64,000 nt of DNA, from positions 1,178,001 to 1,242,000 of the forward strand of contig OZ244721.1 in NCBI GenBank assembly GCA_965219235.1. The letters are read 5' to 3'. This DNA is from CBDHCC01 sp965219235. GTDB lineage: Bacteria > Pseudomonadota > Alphaproteobacteria > Sphingomonadales > Sphingomonadaceae. Positions 33,491-41,768 of this stretch are shown here, piece by piece; position 1 is the stretch's first letter; every line of letters starts with the position of its first letter. Under the pieces are notes generated by a model. The model had not been told where the DNA came from. It did not search any database and saw only the letters and a list, made by a program, of their open reading frames with translations. Made by a program: the position numbers and the translations under genes.

Positions 33491-33993
33491 GCCGTCATCT
33501 CCTTGGCGACGGTGTCGTGGATCGCCTCGATGATGCCGTTATAGGCGCCGCAGCGGCAGAGGTTGCCGCTCATCCGCTCCTGCAGTTCCTCGCGTGTGAG
33601 CCTCACGTCCGCGGAAAGGTCGGCGCTGACATGGCTCGGCACGCCGCGCTTCGCCTCCGTCGCCATGCCGATCGCCGAACAGATTTGCCCGGGGGTGCAA
33701 TAGCCGCATTGGAAGCCGTCGCGCTCGATGAATGCCTGTTGCAACGGGTGGAGGCCGCTATCGTCCGCCAGACCTTCGATCGTGGTGATCTCGCGGCCGT
33801 CATACTGCACCGCAAGGGCGAGGCACGACAGGATTCGCTCCCCATCGACCAACACGGTGCAGGCGCCGCATGCGCCTTGGTTGCACCCCTTCTTGGTTCC
33901 CCAAAGATGTAAGCCTTCGCGCAGGAAATCGAGCAACGACACCCGCGGGTCGGTTGGCACAGCGGCCGACGTCCCGTTGACAATGATCGACAT
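33487..33993 (-). CDS. paoA: Aldehyde oxidoreductase 2Fe-2S subunit (PaoA-like)
   Basis: 168 aa small subunit with two [2Fe-2S] clusters: 'KKGCNQGACGACTVLVDG...SCL' (plant-ferredoxin type) and 'GFQCGYCTPGQI...NLCRCGAYNGI'. E. coli PaoA carries a Tat signal for export of the whole complex; here the protein starts directly at the ferredoxin domain (MSIIVNGTSA), so the enzyme is probably cytoplasmic. First gene of the paoABC-type operon. The 423 bp upstream of it, to the next gene, hold palindromes and repeats. Confidence 0.92.
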   Translation of the reverse strand: MSIIVNGTSAAVPTDPRVSLLDFLREGLHLWGTKKGCNQGACGACTVLVDGERILSCLALAVQYDGREITTIEGLADDSGLHPLQQAFIERDGFQCGYCTPGQICSAIGMATEAKRGVPSHVSADLSADVRLTREELQERMSGNLCRCGAYNGIIEAIHDTVAKEMTA

Positions 33994-34117
33994 CGCCCCT
34001 TCCTTCTATTTCGCACAGATTGCCGGGTGGAACGTTCGCGTCGGCGAATTTGTGCCATCGCATTCGGCCACTTCAGGTTGTGGATGGATGGGCAATTGGC
34101 TGCTTTTTGGGCGCTTT

Positions 34118-34138
34118 GCCAACTAATCGGTAGTTGGC
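34118..34138. promoter_or_regulatory. Perfect 8-bp inverted repeat upstream of paoA (possible operator)
   Basis: GCCAACTA-ATCGG-TAGTTGGC, about 125 bp upstream of the paoA start and in AT-richer DNA. The size suits a dimeric repressor site or a short hairpin. No regulator gene lies next to the operon, so the binder is unknown. The rest of 33994-34211 holds no gene that I can support. Confidence 0.35.
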
Positions 34139-34211
34139 AGCTCTTGTCTGAAGCAGACACTTCCGCAGCGATCGGAGAATGACCGGGAATGGTCGCAAGC
34201 CGCCGCACCGT

Positions 34212-34400
34212 CCTCCCCGGCACGGGGAGGGGGGCCGCCGCAGGCGGTGGAGGGGTTTGCCCAAGGTTGGGGGGTCAGGCGTCCTAACTGTCAGCGGATG
34301 GACTCTATCGCGCTCCCTCGGCGAGCCCCTCCCCCGGATCACGTCCGGGGCATGCTACGGGCTACGGGCTGCGCCCTGCCACCTCCCCGTGCCGGGGGGG
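34212..34400. repeat. Inverted-repeat element between paoA and the acyl-CoA dehydrogenase gene
   Basis: Left arm TCCTCCCCGGCACGGGGAGG followed by CCGCCGCAGGCGGTGGAGGGG. The right arm (about 34378-34400) carries the inverse CACCTCCCCGTGCCGGGG. The middle, about 120 bp, also has CCCCTCCCCCGGATC and an inverse. Same family as 17954-18110. It lies just downstream of the dehydrogenase stop codon. Confidence 0.75.
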
Positions 34401-34416
34401 ACCGAGCACTCTCCCC

Positions 34417-36219
34417 TCACGTCGCCAGGAACTGCTCCGGGTCCAGCGCCATCACCGCCTCGGCCCCGCCCTCGATCTTGCGCCGGAGGCCGCCGGCCTC
34501 CGGCAAAATGCGCTCGGCGAAGAAGCGGGCGGTGACGCGCTTGGCCTCGGCCAGCGGCACGTCGCCCTCCCCGCTCGCCACGATCGACTCCGCCGCCGTC
34601 AGCATCCTGAGCCACATCAGGCCCAGGGTCACGATGCCCATCAGGTGCATGTAGGGCACCGCGCCCGCGCCCACATTGTTGGGGTTCCGCATCCCGTTGG
34701 CCACGAACCACATCGTCGCCGCCTTCAGCTCGCCCGTCGCGCGCTCCAACCGGGCGGCGAAGTCGGCGGTGGAGTCGGCTCCCTTCGCGTCCGCGATCTC
34801 CCGGTCGAGCACGGCGAACAGCGCCTGGATTGCGCGCCCGCCATTCTGCGCCAGCTTGCGGCCGACCAGGTCCATCGCCTGCACGCCGTTCGTCCCTTCG
34901 TAGATCATGGCGATGCGCGCGTCGCGGACATACTGCTCCATGCCCCATTCGCGGATATAGCCGTGGCCGCCATAGACCTGCTGGGCGGTGGTCGCGATGT
35001 CATAGCCCTTGTCGGTGCCATAGCCCTTGATGACGGGGGTGAGCAGGCTGATGAGATCGTCGGCGGTCTGGCGCTCCTCCTCGGTCTGCGCCCTGTGGCT
35101 GAGATCGACCTGGAGCGCGCCCCAGAGGCACAGCGCGCGCAGGCCCTCGGTCAGCGCCTTGGCCTCCATCAGCATCCGGCGCACATCGGGATGGACGAAC
35201 AGCGGGTCCGCCTTTTCCTCCGGGTCGGCCGGGCCGGTGAGCGCGCGGCCCTGGCGGCGGTCGTGGGCGTAGTGGACGGCGTTCTGGTAGGCGACCTCGG
35301 CCACGCCCAGCCCCTGCAGACCGACGCCGAGCCGCGCCGCGTTCATCATGATGAACATGGCGGCCAGGCCCTTGTTCTCCTCGCCCACCAGATACCCGGT
35401 CGCAGCGTCGTAGTTCATGACGCAGGTCGAGTTGCCGTGGATGCCCATCTTCTCCTCGATGGAGCCGCAGGACACGCTGTTGCGCTCACCCAGCGAGCCG
35501 TCGTCGTTGACCAGGACCTTGGGCACGATGAACAGGCTGATGCCCTTAACGTTGTCGGGCGCGTCCGGCGTCTTGGCGAGGACCAGGTGGATGATGTTCT
35601 CGGTCAGGTCGTGCTCGCCCGACGAGATGAAGATCTTCTGGCCGGTGACCCGGTAGGAGCCGTCGTTCTGCGGCACCGCTTTCGTGCGGATCAAGCCCAG
35701 GTCGGTGCCGCAATGCGCCTCCGTCAGGTTCATGGTGCCACCCCATTTCCCGGAGATCATGTTGGGGGCGTAGGTCTCCTTCTGCGCCTGCGACCCCTTG
35801 GCCAGGATCGCGGCGACCGCGCCCGCGGACAGGCCGGGGTACATCGCGAAGGCCATGTTGGCCGACGTCATATACTCCTCGAACGCCATCGAGACGACGT
35901 GCGGCAGCCCCTGCCCGCCGAACTCCGGCGGAGAGCCCAGCGTCCCCCAGCCGGCGGCGACATACTGGTCGTAGGCCGCCTTGAACCCGGTCGGCGTCGT
36001 CACGGAGCCGTCGGGATGGCGCGTGCAGCCTTCGTGGTCGCCCGACTGGTTGAGCGGGAACAGCACCTCCGACACGAACTTCGCGCCCTCACCCAGAACC
36101 GCGTCGACCATGTCCCCGCTGGCGGCCTCGAAGCCCGGCAGGTTGGCGTGGTTGTCCAGCTTGGCGACGTGGTCGAGCACGAAGCGGGTGTCGCGGACGG
36201 GCGGGCTGTAGCTGGGCAT
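34417..36219 (-). CDS. Acyl-CoA dehydrogenase, C-terminal-domain (DmdC-like) family
   Basis: 600 aa, longer than the usual 380-aa ACADs because of a C-terminal helical extension seen in DmdC-type and related enzymes. It starts 'MPSYSPPVRDTRFVLDHV'. 'LTEAHCGTDLGLIRTKA' and 'ISSGEHDLTENI' are FAD/substrate segments, and the 'YGGHGYIREWGMEQYVRDARIAMIYEGTNG' region holds the catalytic-base area. The first step of acyl-CoA beta-oxidation is its likely role; chain length is not known. Directly upstream (26 bp) is a MerR-type regulator gene, so the two make an operon. The ATG at 36219 has GGAGCCCACC before it. Confidence 0.88.
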   Translation of the reverse strand: MPSYSPPVRDTRFVLDHVAKLDNHANLPGFEAASGDMVDAVLGEGAKFVSEVLFPLNQSGDHEGCTRHPDGSVTTPTGFKAAYDQYVAAGWGTLGSPPEFGGQGLPHVVSMAFEEYMTSANMAFAMYPGLSAGAVAAILAKGSQAQKETYAPNMISGKWGGTMNLTEAHCGTDLGLIRTKAVPQNDGSYRVTGQKIFISSGEHDLTENIIHLVLAKTPDAPDNVKGISLFIVPKVLVNDDGSLGERNSVSCGSIEEKMGIHGNSTCVMNYDAATGYLVGEENKGLAAMFIMMNAARLGVGLQGLGVAEVAYQNAVHYAHDRRQGRALTGPADPEEKADPLFVHPDVRRMLMEAKALTEGLRALCLWGALQVDLSHRAQTEEERQTADDLISLLTPVIKGYGTDKGYDIATTAQQVYGGHGYIREWGMEQYVRDARIAMIYEGTNGVQAMDLVGRKLAQNGGRAIQALFAVLDREIADAKGADSTADFAARLERATGELKAATMWFVANGMRNPNNVGAGAVPYMHLMGIVTLGLMWLRMLTAAESIVASGEGDVPLAEAKRVTARFFAERILPEAGGLRRKIEGGAEAVMALDPEQFLAT

Positions 36220-36245
36220 GGTGGGCTCCTGAAAGGGTCGGGGCG

Positions 36246-36698
36246 TCAGTCGGGACGGGCGAGGCGATCGTCCGCCTGCTCCACGGTCGCGATGAAGGTC
36301 TGCAGCTCGTGGATCGCGTCCTCGATGTCCGCCTTCTGCTGCGTCAGCTTGTCGATGCGCGCGCGGCAGCGGGCGAGGGTCACGCGGCGCTGCTCCAGCC
36401 GACCGTCGTCCACGTCGTAGAGGTCGATCATCTCGCGGATGTCGGCGAGCGAGAAGCCGACGCGCTTGGCGCGCAGGATCCAGGCGAGCCGCGCGCGGTC
36501 GCGCCGCGAGTAGATCCGCACGGACCCCTTGCGCGCGGGCGCGATCAGCCGCTCGTCCTCGTAGAAGCGCAGCGCGCGGGCGGTCACGTCGAACTCGCTC
36601 GCCAGCTCCGCGATGCCATAGGTCTCGCGACCGGACTCGTCGGGCGTGTGGACCTGGGCGTGCGCGTCTCGGAGGCGGGAGGCGGGGGTGGAGGGCAC
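36246..36698 (-). CDS. MerR-family transcriptional regulator (LiuR-like)
   Basis: About 150 aa from a GTG at 36698. A winged-helix DNA-binding domain ('YGIAELASEFDVTARALRFYEDERLI') is followed by the MerR arm ('RRDRARLAWILRAKRVGFSLADIREMIDLY') and a coiled coil ('RIDKLTQQKADIEDAIHELQTFI'). No Cys cluster for metal is seen. Such proteins next to acyl-CoA dehydrogenase genes (LiuR type) control branched-chain amino-acid or fatty-acid breakdown. A candidate operator with three ACGT units lies 14-41 bp upstream of the start, so autoregulation of the merR-dehydrogenase unit is likely. The short distance leaves little or no 5' leader. Confidence 0.82.
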   Translation of the reverse strand: MPSTPASRLRDAHAQVHTPDESGRETYGIAELASEFDVTARALRFYEDERLIAPARKGSVRIYSRRDRARLAWILRAKRVGFSLADIREMIDLYDVDDGRLEQRRVTLARCRARIDKLTQQKADIEDAIHELQTFIATVEQADDRLARPD

Positions 36699-36711
36699 GG
36701 TTCCCGGCGTA

Positions 36712-36739
36712 CTCGACGTTAACGTAAACGTCAATCGAG
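36712..36739 (-). promoter_or_regulatory. Candidate MerR-type operator with three ACGT units
   Basis: The site contains ACGTTA-ACGTAA-ACGTCA: three ACGT cores at exactly 6-bp steps, flanked by CTCGA and TCGAG in inverted orientation, 28 bp in all. It lies just ahead of the regulator's GTG start and overlaps the stop of the upstream lipoprotein gene (36731). LiuR-type sites of similar ACGT make-up are known to me; the match here is by eye. Confidence 0.5.
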
Positions 36740-37246
36740 TGGGCAGAGCGGGTGGCCCTGCGCGTCCGTGAGCGAATGCGCCGCGGCGGGCGCGTCGCCC
36801 ACCTTCGGGATCGTCGCTCCCGCAAGCGTCGCACCGAGGGTGCAGAGCGCCCGACATCCTTCGGGAAGCGCGTCCGGCAGCGCGATGCCCCTGCCCTCGA
36901 ACGTCGCGTCGATGCGGCAGCCCTCGCCCAGCAGCAGTCGCAGACGCGTCCCGCTCCGCTCCGCCGTGCCCCGCCCCAGGCAGGCGCCGCCGGCGCCCGC
37001 GGAGACGAGCAGGCCCACCGCGAGCGCCGTCTCGGCGCCCGTCACGCACATCCGGTCGAAGCCGGTGTCGGTGTCCGCCTCATAGGCGCCGGCGGCGGTC
37101 CGGACCGCGGGATCGGCCATTTGTCCGGAGGCGATGGCGGCGCCGTCGAGCGCGCGGGAGGTGGCGGTCGCATCGGCCCGCTCCGGCGGAGGTCGCGGAC
37201 CGCAGGCCGTGAGCAGCACGGGCAGCGCCAGCACCGCCCCCCTCAC
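36731..37246 (-). CDS. Lipoprotein of unknown function
   Basis: 171 aa from a GTG at 37246. 'VRGAVLALPVLLTACGP' is a lipoprotein signal with lipobox LTAC (Cys15 or thereabouts). The mature part has several Cys (in 'MCVTG', 'GACLG', 'EGCRI', 'GCRALC', 'HPLCPLD'), suggesting disulfides in the periplasm. No recognised domain. The GTG overlaps the hisI stop (GTGA), so it is translated with hisI although no link to histidine synthesis is apparent. Confidence 0.65.
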   Translation of the reverse strand: MRGAVLALPVLLTACGPRPPPERADATATSRALDGAAIASGQMADPAVRTAAGAYEADTDTGFDRMCVTGAETALAVGLLVSAGAGGACLGRGTAERSGTRLRLLLGEGCRIDATFEGRGIALPDALPEGCRALCTLGATLAGATIPKVGDAPAAAHSLTDAQGHPLCPLD

Positions 37247-37584
37247 ACCGGCTCCAGTCCGTCCGCCGTCGCGCGGCGGAAGAAGCAGCTCGTGGCCCCC
37301 GTGTGGCACGCCGGCCCCTCAGGCCGCACGAGCAGCAGCACCGCGTCGCCGTCGCAGTCCACCCGCATGTCGGCGACGCGCAGACGGTTGCCGCTGGTCG
37401 CCCCCTTCTCCCACAGCTCGCCGCGCGAGCGCGACCAGAAGGTCGCGAGCCCCGTTCGCCGGGTCGCCGCCACCGCCTGGGCGTTCATGTGCGCCACCAT
37501 CAGCACCGAGCGGGTGAGCGCGTCCTGCACCACGGCGGTGACAAGGCCGTCGGCGTTGAAGCGGAGGTCGAGCGGAGCGGTCAT
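37243..37584 (-). CDS. hisI: Phosphoribosyl-AMP cyclohydrolase
   Basis: 113 aa metalloenzyme opening the adenine ring in step three of histidine synthesis. 'VAHMNAQAVAATRRTGLATFWSRSR' is the signature region, given in part, and 'VDCDGDAVLLLVRPEGPACHTG' carries the metal-binding Asp, Cys and His residues. Stand-alone HisI without the HisE domain. No other his genes are in the window. A short palindromic remnant follows upstream (37600-37620). Confidence 0.96.
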   Translation of the reverse strand: MTAPLDLRFNADGLVTAVVQDALTRSVLMVAHMNAQAVAATRRTGLATFWSRSRGELWEKGATSGNRLRVADMRVDCDGDAVLLLVRPEGPACHTGATSCFFRRATADGLEPV

Positions 37585-37672
37585 GACACCCTTATAGGGC
37601 CCTCACCACTCCAGGGGAGAGGGGCCTGAGCGCTTCCTCTCCGGGATTGGCGAGAGATCGCCCGCCGATCAG

Positions 37673-37921
37673 TCAATGCTCCCGGATCGCCTTCACCAGC
37701 TCCGCCTTGTTCATCTTCGACCGCCCGGCGATGCCGATCTCCTGCGCCTCCTCGTAGAGGTCGTCCTTGGTGCGGTCCTCCAGCTTCGTGCCACGGTGAT
37801 CGAGCGAGCCGTTCGCCTTCGCGTTGGCGATCCGCGCCGCCTTCTCCTTCGACGCGCCGTCCGCCAGCAGCGCCTCGTACACCGCGTCGGTCTTGATCTG
37901 CGATCCGTGGTCCTTGGCCAT
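37673..37921 (-). CDS. Small DUF7218/Rho-N-like protein
   Basis: 82 aa, basic and highly charged. 'MAKDHGSQIKTDAVYEALLADGASKEKAARIANAK' is the conserved N-terminal half. The C-terminal 'SKMNKAELVKAIREH' is a SAP/Rho-N-like helix-extended-loop-helix that could bind nucleic acid. Families of this kind are common in proteobacteria, function unknown, often linked to stress or DNA binding. Monocistronic and divergent from purF (121 bp between starts). Confidence 0.75.
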   Translation of the reverse strand: MAKDHGSQIKTDAVYEALLADGASKEKAARIANAKANGSLDHRGTKLEDRTKDDLYEEAQEIGIAGRSKMNKAELVKAIREH

Positions 37922-38042
37922 CGTGTGCCTCCTTGCCGTGCCCTGCAACGAACCGGCGCGTCTCCGGCTCCGACAAGGGAAGACAGTCACGCGATTGCAA
38001 CCTATAGCAACCGCCACGCGCACCCCCACATCGGTCCCGCCC

Positions 38043-39494
38043 ATGCTGACCACCCATCCCTTCGACGACGACCGGCTGCGCGAGGAGTGCGGCGTGTTCG
38101 GGATCGCCGACAACGACTCCGCCGCCGCCGTGGTGGCGCTGGGTCTGCACGCGCTGCAGCATCGCGGGCAGGAAGCGGCGGGCATCACCAGCTTCGACGG
38201 CGCGGCGTTCCACTCGCACCGCGCGATGGGCCACGTCGCCGGCACGTTCGACCGCGACGAGGTGATCCGCGCGCTCCCCGGCCGCATGGCGGCGGGCCAT
38301 GTCCGCTATTCGACCACCGGCGAGACCGCACTGCGCAACGTCCAGCCGCTGTTCGCCGAGTTGGCCACCGGCGGCTTCGCCATCGCCCACAACGGCAACA
38401 TCTCCAATGCGATGGCCTTGCGGGAGGAGCTGGTCCGGCGCGGCTCGATCTTCCAGTCGACCAGCGACACGGAGGTGTTCGTCCATTTGGTCGCCACGTC
38501 CGCCCAGCGCGACCTGCTCGACCGCTTCATCGACGCCTGCCGCCAAGTCGAGGGCGCCTATTCGCTGGTCTGCGTGACCGAACAGGGCCTGATCGCCTGC
38601 CGCGACCCGCTGGGCATCCGGCCGCTGGTCATGGGCCGGCTCAAGGACTCGGTGATCTTCGCCAGCGAGACGGTGGCGCTCGACGTGGTCGGCGCGACCT
38701 TCGAGCGCGAGGTGGCGCCGGGCGAGGTGATCGTCGTCGAGAATGGCGAGTGCCGCTCGCTCACCCCCTTCAAGCCCGCGGACCCCCGCCCCTGCATCTT
38801 CGAGCACGTCTATTTCTCCAGGCCGGACAGCGTGCTCGGCGGCCGCTCCGTCTATGCGGTCCGCAAGGCGATCGGCGCGGAGCTGGCGGCCGAGCTGCCG
38901 GTGGCCGCCGACTACGTCATCCCGGTGCCCGACTCCGGCGTGCCCGCCGCGATCGGCTATGCGCAGCAATCGGGCATCCCGTTCGAGCTCGGCATCATCC
39001 GCTCGCACTATGTCGGCCGCACCTTCATCCAGCCGGGCGACGCGGTGCGCCATCTGGGCGTCAAGCTGAAGCACAACGCCAACCGCGCGCTGATCGCGGG
39101 CAAGCGCATCGTGCTGGTGGACGATTCGATCGTGCGCGGCACGACCAGCCTCAAGATCGTGCAGATGATGCGCGAGGCGGGCGCGGTCGAGGTCCATATG
39201 CGGATCGCCAGCCCGCCGACGCGCCACAGCTGCTATTACGGCGTCGACACGCCGGAACAGGACCGGCTGCTCGCCTGGCACAAGACGGTGGACGAGATGC
39301 GGGAGTTCATGGACGCCGACTCGCTCGCCTTCATCTCGCTCGACGGTCTCTACCGCGCGCTGGGCGAACGCGAGCGGACCGCGCGGCCGAGCCATTGCGA
39401 CGCCTGCTTCTCCGGCGACTATCCGACGCCGCTGACCGACCCCGATCCGGAGGGCGCACGGAGGCAGTTCGAACTGCTGGCGGCGGCCGAATAG
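38043..39494 (+). CDS. purF: Amidophosphoribosyltransferase
   Basis: 483 aa, first enzyme of de novo purine synthesis (PRPP + glutamine to phosphoribosylamine). After a 15-residue propeptide, Cys16 in 'REECGVFGIAD' becomes the N-terminal nucleophile of the glutaminase domain. 'NGNISNAMALREEL' follows, and the transferase domain has the PRPP motif 'IVLVDDSIVRGTTS'. A C-terminal 'CDACFSGDYPTPL' is also typical. The stop TAG shares its last base with the GTG of the next gene. Confidence 0.97.
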   Translation: MLTTHPFDDDRLREECGVFGIADNDSAAAVVALGLHALQHRGQEAAGITSFDGAAFHSHRAMGHVAGTFDRDEVIRALPGRMAAGHVRYSTTGETALRNVQPLFAELATGGFAIAHNGNISNAMALREELVRRGSIFQSTSDTEVFVHLVATSAQRDLLDRFIDACRQVEGAYSLVCVTEQGLIACRDPLGIRPLVMGRLKDSVIFASETVALDVVGATFEREVAPGEVIVVENGECRSLTPFKPADPRPCIFEHVYFSRPDSVLGGRSVYAVRKAIGAELAAELPVAADYVIPVPDSGVPAAIGYAQQSGIPFELGIIRSHYVGRTFIQPGDAVRHLGVKLKHNANRALIAGKRIVLVDDSIVRGTTSLKIVQMMREAGAVEVHMRIASPPTRHSCYYGVDTPEQDRLLAWHKTVDEMREFMDADSLAFISLDGLYRALGERERTARPSHCDACFSGDYPTPLTDPDPEGARRQFELLAAAE

Positions 39495-40198
39495 TGGGCG
39501 CGCTCGACGGACAGCTGGCGCTCGTCACGGGCGCCAGCCGGGGGATCGGCGCGGCGACCGCCCGCGCGTTGGCGGCGGACGGAGCGCACGTCGTGCTGGT
39601 CGCGCGGGACTCGGCCAGGCTGGAGGCGGTCGAGGACGCGATCCACGCCGCCGGCGGCTCGGCCACCATCGCGCCGCTCGACCTGACGGAGGATCAGTCG
39701 GTGGCCCGGCTGGCGCAGGCGATCGGCGAGCGCTGGCCGGCGCTCGACATGCTGGTGCTGAACGCCGGCACGCTCGGCACGCTGACGCCCGTGCCGACGC
39801 TGGACCCGGCGGAGTTCGCGCGCACGCTGACCCTCAACGTGTCGGCCAACCAGGCGCTGATCGCCGGCTTCGACCGCATGATGCGCGCCGCGCCCGACGC
39901 GCGGGTGATGGCCGTCACCTCGTCGGTGGGCACGAAGCCGCGCGCCTTCTGGGGCGGATACGCCGCGTCCAAGGCGGCGATGGAGCAGCTGGTGCTGTGC
40001 TACGCCGAGGAGGTGCGGCGCTTCGGCATCCGCGTCGCGATCGTCGATCCAGGGGCGACGCGGACTGGGATGCGCGCCGCCGCCTTTCCTGGTGAGGATC
40101 CTGCGGAGGTGAAGTCGACCGACATTGTCGGCGAGGCGATCGCCCGGCTGGCGGCCTCGGAGTGGGACACCGGGCACCGGGTGCGGCTGGAGGGGTGA
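39494..40198 (+). CDS. Short-chain dehydrogenase/reductase
   Basis: 234 aa Rossmann-fold enzyme. 'ALVTGASRGIGAATARAL' is the NAD(P)-binding glycine motif, 'LVLNAGTLG' the NAG motif, 'VTSSVG' holds the catalytic Ser and 'YAASKAA' is the YxxxK pair. Lys/Arg positions suggest NADP(H). GTG start overlaps the last base of purF's stop, so the pair is cotranscribed; SDR genes in this position are common in sphingomonads. Substrate unknown. Confidence 0.85.
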   Translation: MGALDGQLALVTGASRGIGAATARALAADGAHVVLVARDSARLEAVEDAIHAAGGSATIAPLDLTEDQSVARLAQAIGERWPALDMLVLNAGTLGTLTPVPTLDPAEFARTLTLNVSANQALIAGFDRMMRAAPDARVMAVTSSVGTKPRAFWGGYAASKAAMEQLVLCYAEEVRRFGIRVAIVDPGATRTGMRAAAFPGEDPAEVKSTDIVGEAIARLAASEWDTGHRVRLEG

Positions 40199-40276
40199 AG
40201 CGGCTGATCCGCTGGATGCGGCTGGGTTTGGCGAGCGGTCTGTTTTGGCAGCAAGTGGTGGAGAGCGGTTCGTCCC

Positions 40277-40426
40277 GCCCCTCTCCCCTTGAGGGGAGAG
40301 GAGGGAGCCGCCGGAGGCGGCGGAAGGAGAGGGGAACGTTGCGAGGGATTGCAGCTCCACACCCCATGCCGTACCCCTCTCCCTCGCCGCCGTCGCGGCT
40401 CTCCCTCTCCCCTGAAGGGGAGAGGG
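40277..40426. repeat. Inverted-repeat element between the SDR and cyclopropane-synthase-like genes
   Basis: CCCCTCTCCCCTTGAGGGGAGAG at the left and CTCTCCCCTGAAGGGGAGAGGG at the right, with CGCCGGAGGCGGCG and CGCCGCCGTCGCGGC stems between them. Same core as the trp-operon repeats. It fills the 270-bp gap between two convergent genes, where no other gene is seen. Confidence 0.8.
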
Positions 40427-40468
40427 ATGATCATAGCGCCGCCTTCGTGTCGCAAGTCGCCCCTACCC

Positions 40469-41713
40469 TCACCCCTCCTTCACCAAGGTCACCTGCGCCA
40501 CCCAAATCCCGCCGCCGCGGAAGCCGCCCTCGCAATAGCGCAGGTAGTAGCGCCACAGGTCCACGAAATCCGCGTCGAAGCCCGGAGGCAGCCGCCCGTC
40601 GGCCGCCGCCGCGTCGAACCGCTCGCGCCACAGGCGCAGCGTCTCGGCATAGTCTTCGCCGAAGCGCTCCTCGTCCGTCCATCGCAGGCCACGCGCCTCC
40701 GCCAGCGCGCGGAAGCGGCGCTCCGACAGCAGGCAGCCGCCGGGGAAGATGTAGGCCTGGATGAAGTCGGCGCTGGCGGCGTAGGCGTCGAAGAGCGCGT
40801 CGTCGATCGCGATACACTGGAGCGCGGCGCGGCCGCCGGGCCGCAGCCGGGCCGCGACGGTGTCGAGGAAGGCGGGCCAGTAGTCCTGGCCCACCGCCTC
40901 CACCATCTCCACGCTGACGATGCCGTCGAAGCTGCCGGTGACGGCGCGGTAGTCCTGCAGGCGGAACTCGACGCCCGGCACATGGCTGCGCGCCCAGGCG
41001 AGCTGTTCCTCGGAAAGGCTGATCGCCGTCACCTCCAGCCCCCGCTCCGCCAGCGCCCGCGCCTGCCCCCCCCAGCCGCAGCCGATCTCCAGCACGGTCG
41101 AGCCGGGCGTAAGAGCCAGCCGGTCGGCGATGGTGCTCATCTTGTGGCGCTGCCCCGCCTCCAGCGTCTCCCCACCCGCGAACCGTGCCGACGAATAGCT
41201 CATCGTGTCGTCCAGCCAGGCGGCGTAGAAGTCATTGCCCAGATCGTAATGCTCGGCGATGTTGCGGCGCGCGGCGGCCGGCGTGTTGCGCCGGAGCCAG
41301 TGGACGGCGCGGTTCACCCGCCGCCATGGCCCCTTCGCCCGCGCCGCGTCGGCCAGCGTGACGCCGTTCCGCATGAACAGGTCGAACAGCGGCACCGGGT
41401 CCGCCGACCACCACTCCCCTGCCGCCCAGGCGCGATACCAGCCGACCGAGCCGCTCGTCGCCAGCCGGACGAGCGCGCGCCAGGAGCGCAGCTCGACCAC
41501 CGCGCGCGGCCCCTCGCCGCGTCCGCCCAGCAGCCGCACGCTGCCGTCGGGCAGATGCCCCTCCAGCGACCCCGCCTCCAGCCCCCGGTCGATGGCGTCG
41601 AGCACCCGGTGCATCGACGGCGCGGCCAGACGGGCGAGGAGGCCGGTGCCCGCCGCGAAGCCATGGCCGCGCCGGACCAGATGCTTCCCGCGCTTTGTCC
41701 GGACGCCGTTCAT
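40469..41713 (-). CDS. Cyclopropane-fatty-acyl-phospholipid synthase family methyltransferase
   Basis: 414 aa. The N-terminal part (about 1-120) is the lipid-binding region of CFA synthases. The SAM domain has 'STVLEIGCGWGGQARALAERG' as the cofactor loop, preceded by 'EHYDLGNDFYAAWLDDTMSYSSARF', the CFA-synthase signature. 'QCIAIDD' and 'YIFPGGCL' follow. It would methylate or cyclopropanate membrane lipid acyl chains from SAM. Start ATG 41713 is preferred to a TTG at 41749. It is followed upstream by the photolyase gene 56 bp away, an association also seen in other proteobacteria. Confidence 0.87.
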   Translation of the reverse strand: MNGVRTKRGKHLVRRGHGFAAGTGLLARLAAPSMHRVLDAIDRGLEAGSLEGHLPDGSVRLLGGRGEGPRAVVELRSWRALVRLATSGSVGWYRAWAAGEWWSADPVPLFDLFMRNGVTLADAARAKGPWRRVNRAVHWLRRNTPAAARRNIAEHYDLGNDFYAAWLDDTMSYSSARFAGGETLEAGQRHKMSTIADRLALTPGSTVLEIGCGWGGQARALAERGLEVTAISLSEEQLAWARSHVPGVEFRLQDYRAVTGSFDGIVSVEMVEAVGQDYWPAFLDTVAARLRPGGRAALQCIAIDDALFDAYAASADFIQAYIFPGGCLLSERRFRALAEARGLRWTDEERFGEDYAETLRLWRERFDAAAADGRLPPGFDADFVDLWRYYLRYCEGGFRGGGIWVAQVTLVKEG

Positions 41714-41768
41714 GACCGGGCTGATGGCGCAAGGCAAGGCGACGGGCAACCGCCCACCTTCCCGGTCG

